In this document: positions 29,137 through 36,531 of the stretch, one piece after another
Layout of the letters: every line of letters starts with the position of its first letter
How positions within the stretch are numbered: position 1 is the stretch's first letter
NCBI RefSeq assembly: GCF_012927045.1
Contig: NZ_JABBFW010000003.1
Location: 124,001 to 188,000 of the forward strand
Reading direction: 5' to 3'
DNA: 64,000 nt
From: Azohydromonas caseinilytica
GTDB lineage: Bacteria; Pseudomonadota; Gammaproteobacteria; Burkholderiales; Burkholderiaceae_C
The notes under the pieces: generated by a model
The model's input: the letters and a program-made list of their open reading frames with translations, nothing else
What the model was told of the DNA's origin: nothing
Databases searched by the model: none
Translations under genes and position numbers: made by a program

Positions 29137-30105
29137 TCACTCGGGGCGCAGGCCCGGCTTGGGCAGCAGCCGGCCCCATTTCTCGCTCTCCGCCTGCAGC
29201 AAGGCCGTGAAGTCGGTCGTGGACAGCAGCTCGGCGCCCTCCTGGCGCAGCGCTTCGCGCACGGCGCTGTTGTCCAGCGCCTTGGCCAGCGCCGCGCTCA
29301 GCGGCGCCGTGATCTCGGGCGGCGTGCCGCGCGGCGCCAGCAGGCCGTAGGCCGGCGCGCATTCGTAGCCCTTGATGCCGGCCTCGGCCAGCGTGGGGCT
29401 GCCGGGCAGCGCCGCGCTGCGGCGCGCCCCCGTGACGCCCAGGGCGCGCAGCCGCCCGCTCTCCAGCTGCGGCAGCACCGGCGGCAGGGCGCTGAACATC
29501 AGGTCCACCTGGCCCGACAGCAGCTCGGTGAGCGCCGGGGCCAGGCCCTTGTAGGGCACATGCTGCAGCTTCACGCCGGCGAGCTCCTGCAGCAGCTCGC
29601 CCGCGAGGTGGCCGGCGCTGCCCACGCCGGTGGAGGCATAGGCCAGCCGCACCGAGCCGAAGCGGGCATGCATGAGCAGGTCCGGCACGTTGTGGATCGG
29701 GCTGGCGGCCGGCACCAGCAGCACCAGCGGCTGGCTGGCCACCGGGCCCAGCGCGACGAAATCGCCGCTGCGCGTGCTGCCCCGCCCCGCCGCGACCGCC
29801 TGCATCGCCAGCGTGCCGCTGTGCGCCAGCAGCAGCGTGTGGCCATCGGGCGCGGCGCGTGCCACCGACTCCAGGCCCACCGCACCGGCGCGCGGCTCCA
29901 CCACCACCGGCACGCCCAGTTGCTGGCTCAACTGCCCGGCCAGCGCCCGCGCCAGCGCCTCGCCGCTGCCGGTGGTGGTGACCACCAGGCGGATCGTGCG
30001 TGATGCGGCGGCGCCCTGCGCGCTCGACAGCGCCGGCAGCGGCAGCAACGCCGCCAGCCCGGCCTGCAGCAGCCGGCGCCGTGCCGGCTGAATCCCCAGC
30101 CCCAT
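29137..30105 (-). CDS. Bug/TctC-family periplasmic solute-binding protein
   Basis: Binding protein of the tripartite tricarboxylate transporter family, usually for carboxylates, amides or aromatic acids. The N-terminus ARRRLLQAGLAALLPLPA has a twin-Arg-like signal sequence with cleavage near residue 30. The family blocks TTTGSGEALARALA, VVEPRAGA, VPYKGLAPALTELLSGQVDL and GSPTLAEAG are present over 322 residues. No TctA or TctB membrane gene is adjacent, as is usual for the many orphan Bug proteins of Burkholderiales. GAGGT lies 7 nt before ATG. The ligand cannot be told from the sequence. Confidence 0.9.
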   Translation of the reverse strand: MGLGIQPARRRLLQAGLAALLPLPALSSAQGAAASRTIRLVVTTTGSGEALARALAGQLSQQLGVPVVVEPRAGAVGLESVARAAPDGHTLLLAHSGTLAMQAVAAGRGSTRSGDFVALGPVASQPLVLLVPAASPIHNVPDLLMHARFGSVRLAYASTGVGSAGHLAGELLQELAGVKLQHVPYKGLAPALTELLSGQVDLMFSALPPVLPQLESGRLRALGVTGARRSAALPGSPTLAEAGIKGYECAPAYGLLAPRGTPPEITAPLSAALAKALDNSAVREALRQEGAELLSTTDFTALLQAESEKWGRLLPKPGLRPE

Positions 30106-30207
30106 GCCCAGACCTCGTTATGCAAGCACTTCAGTCTAGGAAGCGGCATCGGGCGTGCCGTTGTGGCGATTACGCATCCCCGCGCCGGCGGCGCGGAGCC
30201 CGGGCCT

Positions 30208-31194
30208 TCAGCGCGCCAGCACCTGCGGATTCACCGGCGTGGGCGGCACGCCGCCGGTGAGCGCGGCGATCAGGTTGTCCGCCGCCAGGTCGGCCATGGC
30301 GCGCCGCGTGGCGACGGTGGCGCTGGCGATGTGCGGCGTGAGCACCACGTTGCGCAGCGCCAGCAGCGCCGGGTGCACCCGGGGCTCGCCCTCGAACACG
30401 TCCAGCCCCGCCGCCGCGATGCGGCCCTCGCGCAGCGCCTGCGCCAGCGCGGCGTCGTCCACCACGCCGCCGCGCGCGATGTTGGTGAGCGTGGCCGTGG
30501 GCTTCATCCGCGCCAGCTCCGCCGCGCCGATGGAGTGGTGCGTGGCCGGCGCGTAGGGCACCACGACCACGAGATGGTCCGACTCGCGCAGCAGCGTCTC
30601 CTTGTCCACGTAGCGGGCGCCCAGCGGCGCCTCCTGCTCGGCCGGGAGGCGGCTGCGGTTGTGGTAGACCACCTTCATGCCGAAGCCCAGGGCCCCGCGC
30701 CGGGCGATGCCCTGCCCGATGCGGCCCATGCCCAGGATGCCCAGCGTGGCGCCGTGGATGTCGCTGCCGGCGAACATGTCGTAGGCCCAGCGGTCCCAGC
30801 GGCCTTCGCGCAGGAAGCGCTCGGACTCGGTGATGCGCCGGGCGGTGGCCATCATCAGCGCGAAGCCGAAGTCGGCCGTGGTCTCGGTCAGCACGTCGGG
30901 CGTGTTGCTCACCAGCACGCCGCGCGCGCTGCAGGCCGCGACGTCGATGTTGTTGTAGCCCACGGCCATGTTGCACACGGCACGCAGCTGCGGATGCGCG
31001 TCCAGCAGTGCGGCGTCGATGCGCTCGCTCAGCGTCACGAAGGCGCCCGCCTTGCCCTGCAGCCGGGCCGTGAGCTCCTCGGGGGAATGGATGTGGTCCT
31101 CGGGGTTGTCCTCCACCTCGAAGTGCTGCGCCAGGCGCTGCACGACCTCGGGGAACACCTTGCGCGCCACCAGCACGGCGGGCTTGTCGGACAT
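30208..31194 (-). CDS. D-2-hydroxyacid dehydrogenase (glyoxylate/hydroxypyruvate reductase type)
   Basis: NAD(P)H-dependent reduction of a 2-oxoacid, probably glyoxylate or hydroxypyruvate. The 328 residues have the Rossmann motif LGILGMGRIGQGIARR and the catalytic Arg (NIARGGVVDD), Glu (DVFEGEP) and His (TPHIASAT) of the family. The sequence is closest in feel to GhrB-type enzymes. AGGAG lies 7 nt before ATG. It starts 25 bp after the antiporter gene on the same strand, so the two are probably cotranscribed; a metabolic link is not obvious. Confidence 0.88.
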   Translation of the reverse strand: MSDKPAVLVARKVFPEVVQRLAQHFEVEDNPEDHIHSPEELTARLQGKAGAFVTLSERIDAALLDAHPQLRAVCNMAVGYNNIDVAACSARGVLVSNTPDVLTETTADFGFALMMATARRITESERFLREGRWDRWAYDMFAGSDIHGATLGILGMGRIGQGIARRGALGFGMKVVYHNRSRLPAEQEAPLGARYVDKETLLRESDHLVVVVPYAPATHHSIGAAELARMKPTATLTNIARGGVVDDAALAQALREGRIAAAGLDVFEGEPRVHPALLALRNVVLTPHIASATVATRRAMADLAADNLIAALTGGVPPTPVNPQVLAR

Positions 31195-31219
31195 GGCTTG
31201 TCTCCTGGTTGAGTCGGTG

Positions 31220-32635
31220 TCAGTGGAACCAGATCAGGGTCAGCAGCGCGAACAGCGGCAGCAGCACGGCGCCCGACCACAGCATGTAGCCGAAGAAGCT
31301 GGGCATGCGGATGCCGCGGTCCTCGGCGATGGCCTTGACCATGAAATTGGGCGCGTTGCCGATGTAGCTGTTGGCGCCCATGTAGACCGAGCCGGCCGAG
31401 ATAGCGGCCAGCGTGGGCGCCAGCGCGTTCATCAGCACCTGCGCGTCGCCGCCGGCCAGGTTGAAGAACACCAGGTACGTGGGCGCGTTGTCCAGGAAGC
31501 TGCTGAGCACGCCGGTGAACCAGAAGTAGGCCCAGGGCAGCGGCTGGCCGTCGGGGCCGGTGACGGCCTGCACCACGGCGGCGAAGGGGCCGGCGGCGCC
31601 GGCCTTGAGCATGGCCAGCACCGGCAGCATGGTCAGGAAGATGGCGGCGAAGAGCTTGGCGACTTCCTGCATCGGGGCCCAGGAGAACTGGTTGGCCAGC
31701 CGCGCCGTGGCCGGCGTGAGCGCCAGCGACAGCAGCGTCACGCCCACCAGGCCGGCGTCGCGCAGCAGGTTCTGCAGCTCGACCTCGGTGCCGGCGACGT
31801 GCCAGCGCAGGCCCGGCTTCCAGGTGCCGCTCATCAGCACCAGGCCGACCACGGCCGCGAGCAGCAGCAGGTTGATCCCGCCCAGCAGGCCCAGCCGCTC
31901 GGTGTCGGGCGTGGGGTCTTGCGGCAGCACGCCCTCGCGGCGGTAGTACCAGCCGTCGATCAGCCAGAACACGGCCAGCAGCGCGCCGACCAGGAACAGC
32001 GTCGGGCTCAGCAGGTGGCGCAGCGTCCAGCCGAACTCCACGCCGCGCAGGAAGCCCAGGAACAGCGGCGGATCGCCCAGCGGCGTGAGCGCGCCGCCGG
32101 CGTTGCTGACGATGAAGATGAAGAACACCACCACGTGCGCGACATGGCGGCGGTTGTCGTTGGCGCGGATGAGCGGGCGGATCATCAGCATCGAGGCGCC
32201 GGTGGTGCCCATGACGCTGGCCAGCACCGCGCCCACGGCCATCAGCGTGCAGTTCGTGCCCGGGCTGCCGTGCAGGTTGCCGCGGATGTAGATGCCGCCG
32301 GCAGTGGTGAACAGTGCCGTCAGCAGGATCACGAAGGGCAGGTATTCCGCCAGCAGCGTGTGCACGAAGGCGCCGCCCGCGACGCCGAAGCCGAACACCG
32401 CCGCGAAGGGCACGATGAAGGCCAGCGCCCAGCCCAGCGAGATCTTGCCGAAGTGGTGGTGCCACACATGCGGCAGCAGCAGCGGCAGCAGCGCGATGGA
32501 CAGCAGCATCCCGGCAAAGGGCAGCGCCCACCAGGCGGACAGCTCACTGCCGTCGATCTCGGCGGCCCGCGCCAGCAGCGGGAGGAACAACAGCGCGGCG
32601 CAGCCGGCCCGGCGGGCAGTGTGAACAGGAAGCAT
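31220..32635 (-). CDS. Sodium:proton antiporter / NhaD-ArsB superfamily ion transporter
   Basis: An inner-membrane secondary transporter of 471 residues with about 12 hydrophobic helices. Family features are the discontinuous-helix motifs with conserved Asn/Asp in SNAGGALTPLGDPPLFLG and SSFLDNAPTYLVFFN, as in NhaD/citrate-transporter-like proteins. I chose ATG 32635 (MLPVHTARRAGCAALL), which gives a clean first hydrophobic segment; ATG 32725 lies upstream of the likely -10 and adds 30 unconvincing residues. It is followed closely by a 2-hydroxyacid dehydrogenase gene. Na+/H+ exchange is the usual annotation, but substrate is inferred. Confidence 0.85.
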   Translation of the reverse strand: MLPVHTARRAGCAALLFLPLLARAAEIDGSELSAWWALPFAGMLLSIALLPLLLPHVWHHHFGKISLGWALAFIVPFAAVFGFGVAGGAFVHTLLAEYLPFVILLTALFTTAGGIYIRGNLHGSPGTNCTLMAVGAVLASVMGTTGASMLMIRPLIRANDNRRHVAHVVVFFIFIVSNAGGALTPLGDPPLFLGFLRGVEFGWTLRHLLSPTLFLVGALLAVFWLIDGWYYRREGVLPQDPTPDTERLGLLGGINLLLLAAVVGLVLMSGTWKPGLRWHVAGTEVELQNLLRDAGLVGVTLLSLALTPATARLANQFSWAPMQEVAKLFAAIFLTMLPVLAMLKAGAAGPFAAVVQAVTGPDGQPLPWAYFWFTGVLSSFLDNAPTYLVFFNLAGGDAQVLMNALAPTLAAISAGSVYMGANSYIGNAPNFMVKAIAEDRGIRMPSFFGYMLWSGAVLLPLFALLTLIWFH

Positions 32636-32706
32636 GGACAGGCGAGAAAGGTCAGACCGCGCCGGGCCTGGAGGCGACGGCGGCTGCCGAAGTCGAAGGA
32701 GGCGGC

Positions 32707-32712
32707 ATTCTA
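32707..32712 (-). promoter_or_regulatory. -10-like element for the antiporter gene
   Basis: On the minus strand TAGAAT occupies 32712-32707, placing a start site near 32700 and a leader of about 65 nt before ATG 32635. It argues against ATG 32725 as the start. Confidence 0.4.
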
Positions 32713-32740
32713 GGGAGGGCGCCACTCCCGGCCGCCGCGC

Positions 32741-33703
32741 TCAGGCGGCGGGCGCCCTTGAAGCGTCCCGGCCCATGGACGCCTGCCAAGCGGCCCAGCT
32801 GCGCTGCGCCAGCTGCAGCGTGCGGAACTGGATCTCCACCATCCGCGCCAGGTCGTGGCCGTAGCCGCCGGCCATGCTCAGTGCCACGGGCACGCCGCGC
32901 TGGCGGCAGGCGTCCAGCACGCGGCGGTCGCGCTCGGCCATGCCCTGCGCAGTGAGCTTCAAACGGCCCAGGCGGTCGTTCTCGTGCGGGTCGGCGCCGG
33001 CGAGGTAGAAGGCCAGCCCTGGCGGCCGGTCGCCGTGGCGGCTCCACAACGCTTCCAGCGCGCGGTCCAGCGCCTGCAGGTACGCCTCGTCGCTGCAGCC
33101 GTCGGGCAGCTCCACGTCCAGGTCGCTGGCTTCCTTGCGGAAGGGAAAGTTGCGCGCGCCGTGCAGCGAGAGCGTGAAGACGGTGTCGTCGTCCTTGAAG
33201 ATGGCCGCCGTGCCGTTGCCCTGGTGCACGTCCAGGTCGATCACGGCCACGCGCAGCAGACGCCGCGCGCGGCGGTGCGCCTCGGCCTGCATCAGCCGCG
33301 CCGCCACGGCCACGTCGTTGAAGACGCAATAGCCGCTGCCCTTGCCGGCATAGGCGTGGTGCGTGCCGCCGGCGAGATTGGCGGCCACGCCCTCTTCCAG
33401 CGCCGCGCGCGCGGCGGCAATCGTGGCGCCCACCGAGCGCCGGGCGCGCTCGGCCATGCGCGGCGACCACGGGAAGCCGATCTCCCGCTGCTCCGCGGCG
33501 CTCAGCAGCCCCTCGGCCACCGCCGTGACGTAGCGCGGCTCGTGCGCCAGCGCCAGCTCGCCGTCGCTGGCCGCGGGCGCCGGCAGCAAGCGGATGCCGG
33601 GATCGGTGCCGGCGCGCTCGCGCAGCAGCGCGTACTTGGCCATCGGGAAGCGGTGCCCTTCGGGCAGGGGCAGCACAAACTGATCCGAGTAGTAAGCCTG
33701 CAT
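32741..33703 (-). CDS. Histone deacetylase-family amidohydrolase
   Basis: Zinc-dependent deacetylase; bacterial members remove acetyl groups from polyamines, acetoin-related enzymes or unknown substrates. Zinc ligands D158 and H160 lie in [12 protein letters not shown] and D238 in AGADPHEND; the active-site pair is H115-H116 in [11 protein letters not shown]. The 320 residues match the class of short stand-alone bacterial HDACs. Start ATG 33703 ([19 protein letters not shown]) is preferred because it aligns with the family start and is preceded by a close -10-like box; the ORF is open 108 bp further upstream. It is divergent from the phasin gene. Confidence 0.92.
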   Translation of the reverse strand: MQAYYSDQFVLPLPEGHRFPMAKYALLRERAGTDPGIRLLPAPAASDGELALAHEPRYVTAVAEGLLSAAEQREIGFPWSPRMAERARRSVGATIAAARAALEEGVAANLAGGTHHAYAGKGSGYCVFNDVAVAARLMQAEAHRRARRLLRVAVIDLDVHQGNGTAAIFKDDDTVFTLSLHGARNFPFRKEASDLDVELPDGCSDEAYLQALDRALEALWSRHGDRPPGLAFYLAGADPHENDRLGRLKLTAQGMAERDRRVLDACRQRGVPVALSMAGGYGHDLARMVEIQFRTLQLAQRSWAAWQASMGRDASRAPAA

Positions 33704-33709
33704 CCGGGC

Positions 33710-33715
33710 ATTGTG
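33710..33715 (-). promoter_or_regulatory. -10-like element next to the HDAC-family gene start
   Basis: On the minus strand CACAAT ends 6 nt before ATG 33703, and there is no Shine-Dalgarno sequence. The identical hexamer and spacing occur at pgsA. Confidence 0.4.
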
Positions 33716-33782
33716 CCCAGCGCCCCAGAGCCCTCCAGGGCGGCGCAGGCAAGCCGGCTGTGGAAAGTCCTTACTCTCTTGT

Positions 33783-33853
33783 TGCGGTGCAGCAAAAAGT
33801 TCTTGCAGCAAAAAGCGATCTCTCTATACTTGCATCCATGCTGCACTGCAGCA
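33783..33853 (+). promoter_or_regulatory. Phasin promoter flanked by PhaR-type repeats
   Basis: TGCGGTGCAGCA (33783-33794) and TGCACTGCAGCA (33842-33853) both match TGCRNYGCASMA, the repeat reported for the PHB repressor PhaR in Ralstonia/Cupriavidus as I recall it. A partial copy TGCAGCA lies at 33804-33810 over the -35 (TTGCAG, 33803-33808). The -10 is TATACT (33825-33830) with a 16-bp spacer. The downstream full site covers the early transcribed region. This layout predicts repression by PhaR until granules titrate it. Confidence 0.75.
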
Positions 33854-33898
33854 AAAGTATTGCAAATCCCCCCTTCAACCCGTAACCCGGAGACTGAA

Positions 33899-34465
33899 AT
33901 GCTGACCGCCGAACAATTCATCGCTGCCCAGAAAGCCAACGTCGAGACCGCTTTCGGTCTGGCCAACAAGGCCTTCGAAGGCGTGGAAAAGGTTGTCGAA
34001 CTGAACGTGCAGGCTGCCAAGTCCGCGCTGAACGACGCCGCCGAGAACACCAAGGCTGCCCTGGCCGCCAAGGACCCGCAGGAGCTGCTGTCGCTGCAAG
34101 CCGGCCTGCTGCAGCCCGCCGCCGAGAAGGCCGTGGCCTACGGCCGTCAGGTGTATGACATCACCGCCGCCACCAACGCCGAAGTGGGCAAGGTCGTCGA
34201 GGCCCAGCTGGCTGACCTGCAGAAGAACTTCACCGCCTTCGTGGACAGCGCCGTCAAGAACGCCCCGGCCGGCTCCGAGAACGCCGTGGCCCTGGTGAAG
34301 TCCGCCGTGGCCGCCGCCAGCAACGCCTACGAAAGCGTGCAGAAGGCCGCCAAGCAAGCCGCTGACGTGGCCGAAGCCAACTTCCAGGCCATGACCACCA
34401 GCGCCGTGAAGGCCACGCAGAACGTGGCCGCCAACGCCAAGGCCGCGGCCAAGCGCCCCGCCTGA
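33899..34465 (+). CDS. phaP: Phasin (PHB granule-associated protein)
   Basis: A small amphipathic protein that coats PHB granules and controls their size and number. The 188 residues start [20 protein letters not shown] and are Ala/Lys-rich helix throughout, matching the phasin family, with a basic Ala/Lys tail [12 protein letters not shown]. The codon choice is strongly biased (AAG, GCC, CTG), typical of an abundant protein. GGAG lies 6 nt before ATG 33899. It is unlinked to phaCAB (20 kb away) but shares its pathway. The promoter holds two PhaR-type sites and the gene ends at a strong terminator. Confidence 0.96.
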   Translation: MLTAEQFIAAQKANVETAFGLANKAFEGVEKVVELNVQAAKSALNDAAENTKAALAAKDPQELLSLQAGLLQPAAEKAVAYGRQVYDITAATNAEVGKVVEAQLADLQKNFTAFVDSAVKNAPAGSENAVALVKSAVAAASNAYESVQKAAKQAADVAEANFQAMTTSAVKATQNVAANAKAAAKRPA

Positions 34466-34574
34466 TCAACCTTCATTCGCGGCCGGGTGCCAGCCCGGCT
34501 GACGAGGCGGTCTTGGTGCCGCTGCAAAGGTTGTCTCCTCGGTACCTGGGGAAAGTGGTTTCAGGGTACCTTCA

Positions 34575-34600
34575 GCCCGGCGCCCGCCGGGCTTTTCTTT
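34575..34600 (+). terminator. Terminator of the phasin gene
   Basis: GCCCGGC (34575-34581) pairs with GCCGGGC (34586-34592) across a 4-nt loop, followed by TTTTCTTT. An upstream stem GCCGGG/CCCGGC sits near 34484-34500, and GGTACC occurs on both sides of 34542-34570. Confidence 0.9.
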
Positions 34601-34626
34601 GGGCCGGGCCCTCCGGCCGGCCCACC

Positions 34627-34656
34627 GCAGCGGCCGTTCGGCCGCCGCCCTACTCC
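34627..34656. repeat. Dispersed short repeat, copy 1
   Basis: The 17-mer GCAGCGGCCGTTCGGCC (34627-34643) followed by CCTACTCC (34649-34656). The same two words occur in the same order at 40313-40352. The 17-mer contains a GGCCG-TT-CGGCC stem. Both copies are intergenic. Confidence 0.6.
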
Positions 34657-34657
34657 C

Positions 34658-35596
34658 TCACTGACTCAGCATGGCAATGCGCTGCCGCAGCTGCGGCAAC
34701 AGCGCCTGCGCCGCCTCGCGTCCGGCCTGGATGGCGCGCTTGCGCGCGGTGAAGTCGGCGCTGCTCACGCCGTCGAGCCTGGGGCGCAGCACGAGGTCGG
34801 CCTCGCGCAGCTCGAAGTGGTTGATGCTGCGGCCCATGATGGAGAAGGTCTGCAGCAGCATGCGCATGGCGTCGCCCGTGGGCTGACCCTCGGGCGGGCT
34901 GGTGATGTCCACCGCCACCACCAGCTCCGCGCCCATCTGCCGCGCGAAGCGCACCGGCACCGGCGACACCAGCCCGCCATCGACGTATTCGCGGCTGCCG
35001 ATGCGCACCGGCTGGAACACCGCCGGCACCGCGCTGGAGGCGCGCACCGCCGTGGCCGTGTCGCCGCGCTGGAACAGGATCGGCGCGCCGCTGTCGAGGT
35101 CGGTGGCGACGATGCCCAGCGGCAGCTTCATCTTCTCGATCGGCTTGGCGCCGGTCTGCTCGCGCACGTAGCGCGCCAGCGCCTCGCCGCGCAGCAGGCC
35201 GCGCCCGGGGAAGGCCCAGTCGGTGATGGCCGACTCGTCCATCGCCACCGCGAGCTGCCCCAGCTGCGCGCCGTTCAGGCCGCTGGCGTACAGCGCCGCG
35301 ACCAGGCTGCCGGCGGACGTGCCGACCACCAGGCTGGGCTTGATGCCGGCCTCCTCCAGCACCTGAATCACGCCGATGTGCGCGAAGCCGCGCGCCGCGC
35401 CGCCCCCCAGCGCCAAGCCGATGCGCGGCGGATCGCGCGGCACGGACGGTGTTGAGGCGGTGAGCGGCGGCGTGGTCGCCACCGGCGTGGAAACCGTGGT
35501 GGACACGGTGGGCGGCACGGTCTGGCACGCGGCCAGGGCCAGCAGCGGCAGCGCGGCCAGCAGGCGCCGACGCGGCAAGCGGGAACTTCGAAACAT
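34658..35596 (-). CDS. Patatin-like phospholipase lipoprotein
   Basis: A membrane-anchored acyl hydrolase of the RssA/patatin family. The N-terminus MFRSSRLPRRRLLAALPLL continues into LALAAC, a lipobox with C24 as the lipidated residue. After a Thr/Pro-rich linker the patatin domain shows oxyanion loop LALGGGAARGFAHIG, nucleophile Ser in GTSAGSLVAA and catalytic Asp in YVDGGLVSP. 312 residues. There is no Shine-Dalgarno site; a -10-like TAGAAT lies just upstream of the ATG. It is convergent with phaP. Natural substrate unknown. Confidence 0.92.
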   Translation of the reverse strand: MFRSSRLPRRRLLAALPLLALAACQTVPPTVSTTVSTPVATTPPLTASTPSVPRDPPRIGLALGGGAARGFAHIGVIQVLEEAGIKPSLVVGTSAGSLVAALYASGLNGAQLGQLAVAMDESAITDWAFPGRGLLRGEALARYVREQTGAKPIEKMKLPLGIVATDLDSGAPILFQRGDTATAVRASSAVPAVFQPVRIGSREYVDGGLVSPVPVRFARQMGAELVVAVDITSPPEGQPTGDAMRMLLQTFSIMGRSINHFELREADLVLRPRLDGVSSADFTARKRAIQAGREAAQALLPQLRQRIAMLSQ

Positions 35597-35604
35597 GGGA
35601 CGTG

Positions 35605-35610
35605 ATTCTA
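35605..35610 (-). promoter_or_regulatory. -10-like element next to the patatin gene start
   Basis: On the minus strand TAGAAT ends 8 nt before ATG 35596, predicting a leaderless or very short-leader mRNA. Confidence 0.45.
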
Positions 35611-35654
35611 GAAAAGCCCTGTTACGGGTGCTGGAGCAGGTCTTTAGCTCCGAT

Positions 35655-35738
35655 ATCCCATAAGCAAAAAACTTTTATGTTCTTTTGAAATATAAGGGTG
35701 CACCCTACATTTCAGGTCCTCGGGGTCCGTGAGGACCG
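35655..35738 (+). promoter_or_regulatory. A+T-rich promoter and leader of the sulfur assimilation operon
   Basis: From 35660 to 35695 the sequence is strikingly A+T-rich (CATAAGCAAAAAACTTTTAT, then TTTTGAAATATAAG) for this window, as expected of a CysB-type activator site. TATAAG (35691-35696) is the probable -10; the -35 is weak, fitting an activated promoter. In the leader GGTCCTC (35715-35721) pairs with GAGGACC (35731-35737) across a 9-nt loop. CysB binding is inferred from gene content. Confidence 0.55.
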
Positions 35739-35762
35739 CATAACGAATCACGGAAAACGCAG

Positions 35763-36530
35763 ATGGATCTGGTGGCGGTGTTGGGCGGCCTGGGCGTGGG
35801 GCTGATCGTCGGCCTCACGGGCGTGGGCGGCGGCTCGCTCATGACGCCGCTGCTCATCGGCGTGTTCAAGCTGCATCCCGCCGTGGCCATCGGCACGGAC
35901 CTGTGGTTTGCCGGCATCACCAAGTCCGGCGGCGCGGTGGCGCACCACCGCATGGGCCATGTGGACTACCGCATCACCGGGCTGATGCTCGCCGGCAGCG
36001 TGCCGGCCGCCATCGCCACGCTGGCGCTGATGCACTTCACGGGCGTGACCAAGGGCTGGGCCAGCGCGCTGACCTTCTCGCTGGGCATCGCCCTGCTGCT
36101 CACCGCCGTGACCGTGGCCTACAAGAAGGTCTGGCTGGCGCTGGGCCTGAAGCTGGAGCGCTGGCTGCCCGAGTCGCGCAAGCCGGCGCTGACGGTGCTG
36201 GCCGGCGTGATCCTGGGCGTGCTGGTGTCGCTGAGCTCCATCGGCGCCGGCGCCATCGGGGCCACGCTGATTTTGCTGCTGTATCCTCGCGTCCCCGCGC
36301 AGCGGCTGGTGGGCACCGACATCGCCCACGCCGTGCCGCTGACGCTGGTGGCCGGCATCGGCCACGCCTCGCTGGGCCATGTGGACTGGGGCCTGCTCGC
36401 CAGTCTGCTCATCGGCTCGCTGCCGGGCATCTGGCTCGGCGCCCGACTCACCCGTGCCATGCCTGAAAAGGTCGTGCGCACGCTGCTGTGCGCGTCGCTG
36501 GTGACCGCCGGATTGAAAGTGATCAACTGA
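35763..36530 (+). CDS. TauE/SafE-family sulfite/anion exporter
   Basis: An inner-membrane protein of 255 residues with about eight helices and the family's paired Gly-rich repeats GLTGVGGGSLMTPLL and SLSSIGAGAIGATLI. TauE/SafE proteins export sulfite, organosulfonates or related anions. As the first gene of the operon directly before sulfite reductase (1-nt gap to cysI), it probably moves sulfite, sulfate or thiosulfate, or relieves sulfite excess. No strong ribosome site precedes ATG 35763; a purine stretch CGGAAAA lies 6 nt upstream. Confidence 0.9.
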   Translation: MDLVAVLGGLGVGLIVGLTGVGGGSLMTPLLIGVFKLHPAVAIGTDLWFAGITKSGGAVAHHRMGHVDYRITGLMLAGSVPAAIATLALMHFTGVTKGWASALTFSLGIALLLTAVTVAYKKVWLALGLKLERWLPESRKPALTVLAGVILGVLVSLSSIGAGAIGATLILLLYPRVPAQRLVGTDIAHAVPLTLVAGIGHASLGHVDWGLLASLLIGSLPGIWLGARLTRAMPEKVVRTLLCASLVTAGLKVIN

Positions 36531-36531
36531 C

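Noticed and set aside
32636-32725. Upstream ATG adding 30 residues to the antiporter
   Set aside because: It lies before the likely -10 at 32707-32712 and would put a Pro/Arg-rich tail before the first helix.
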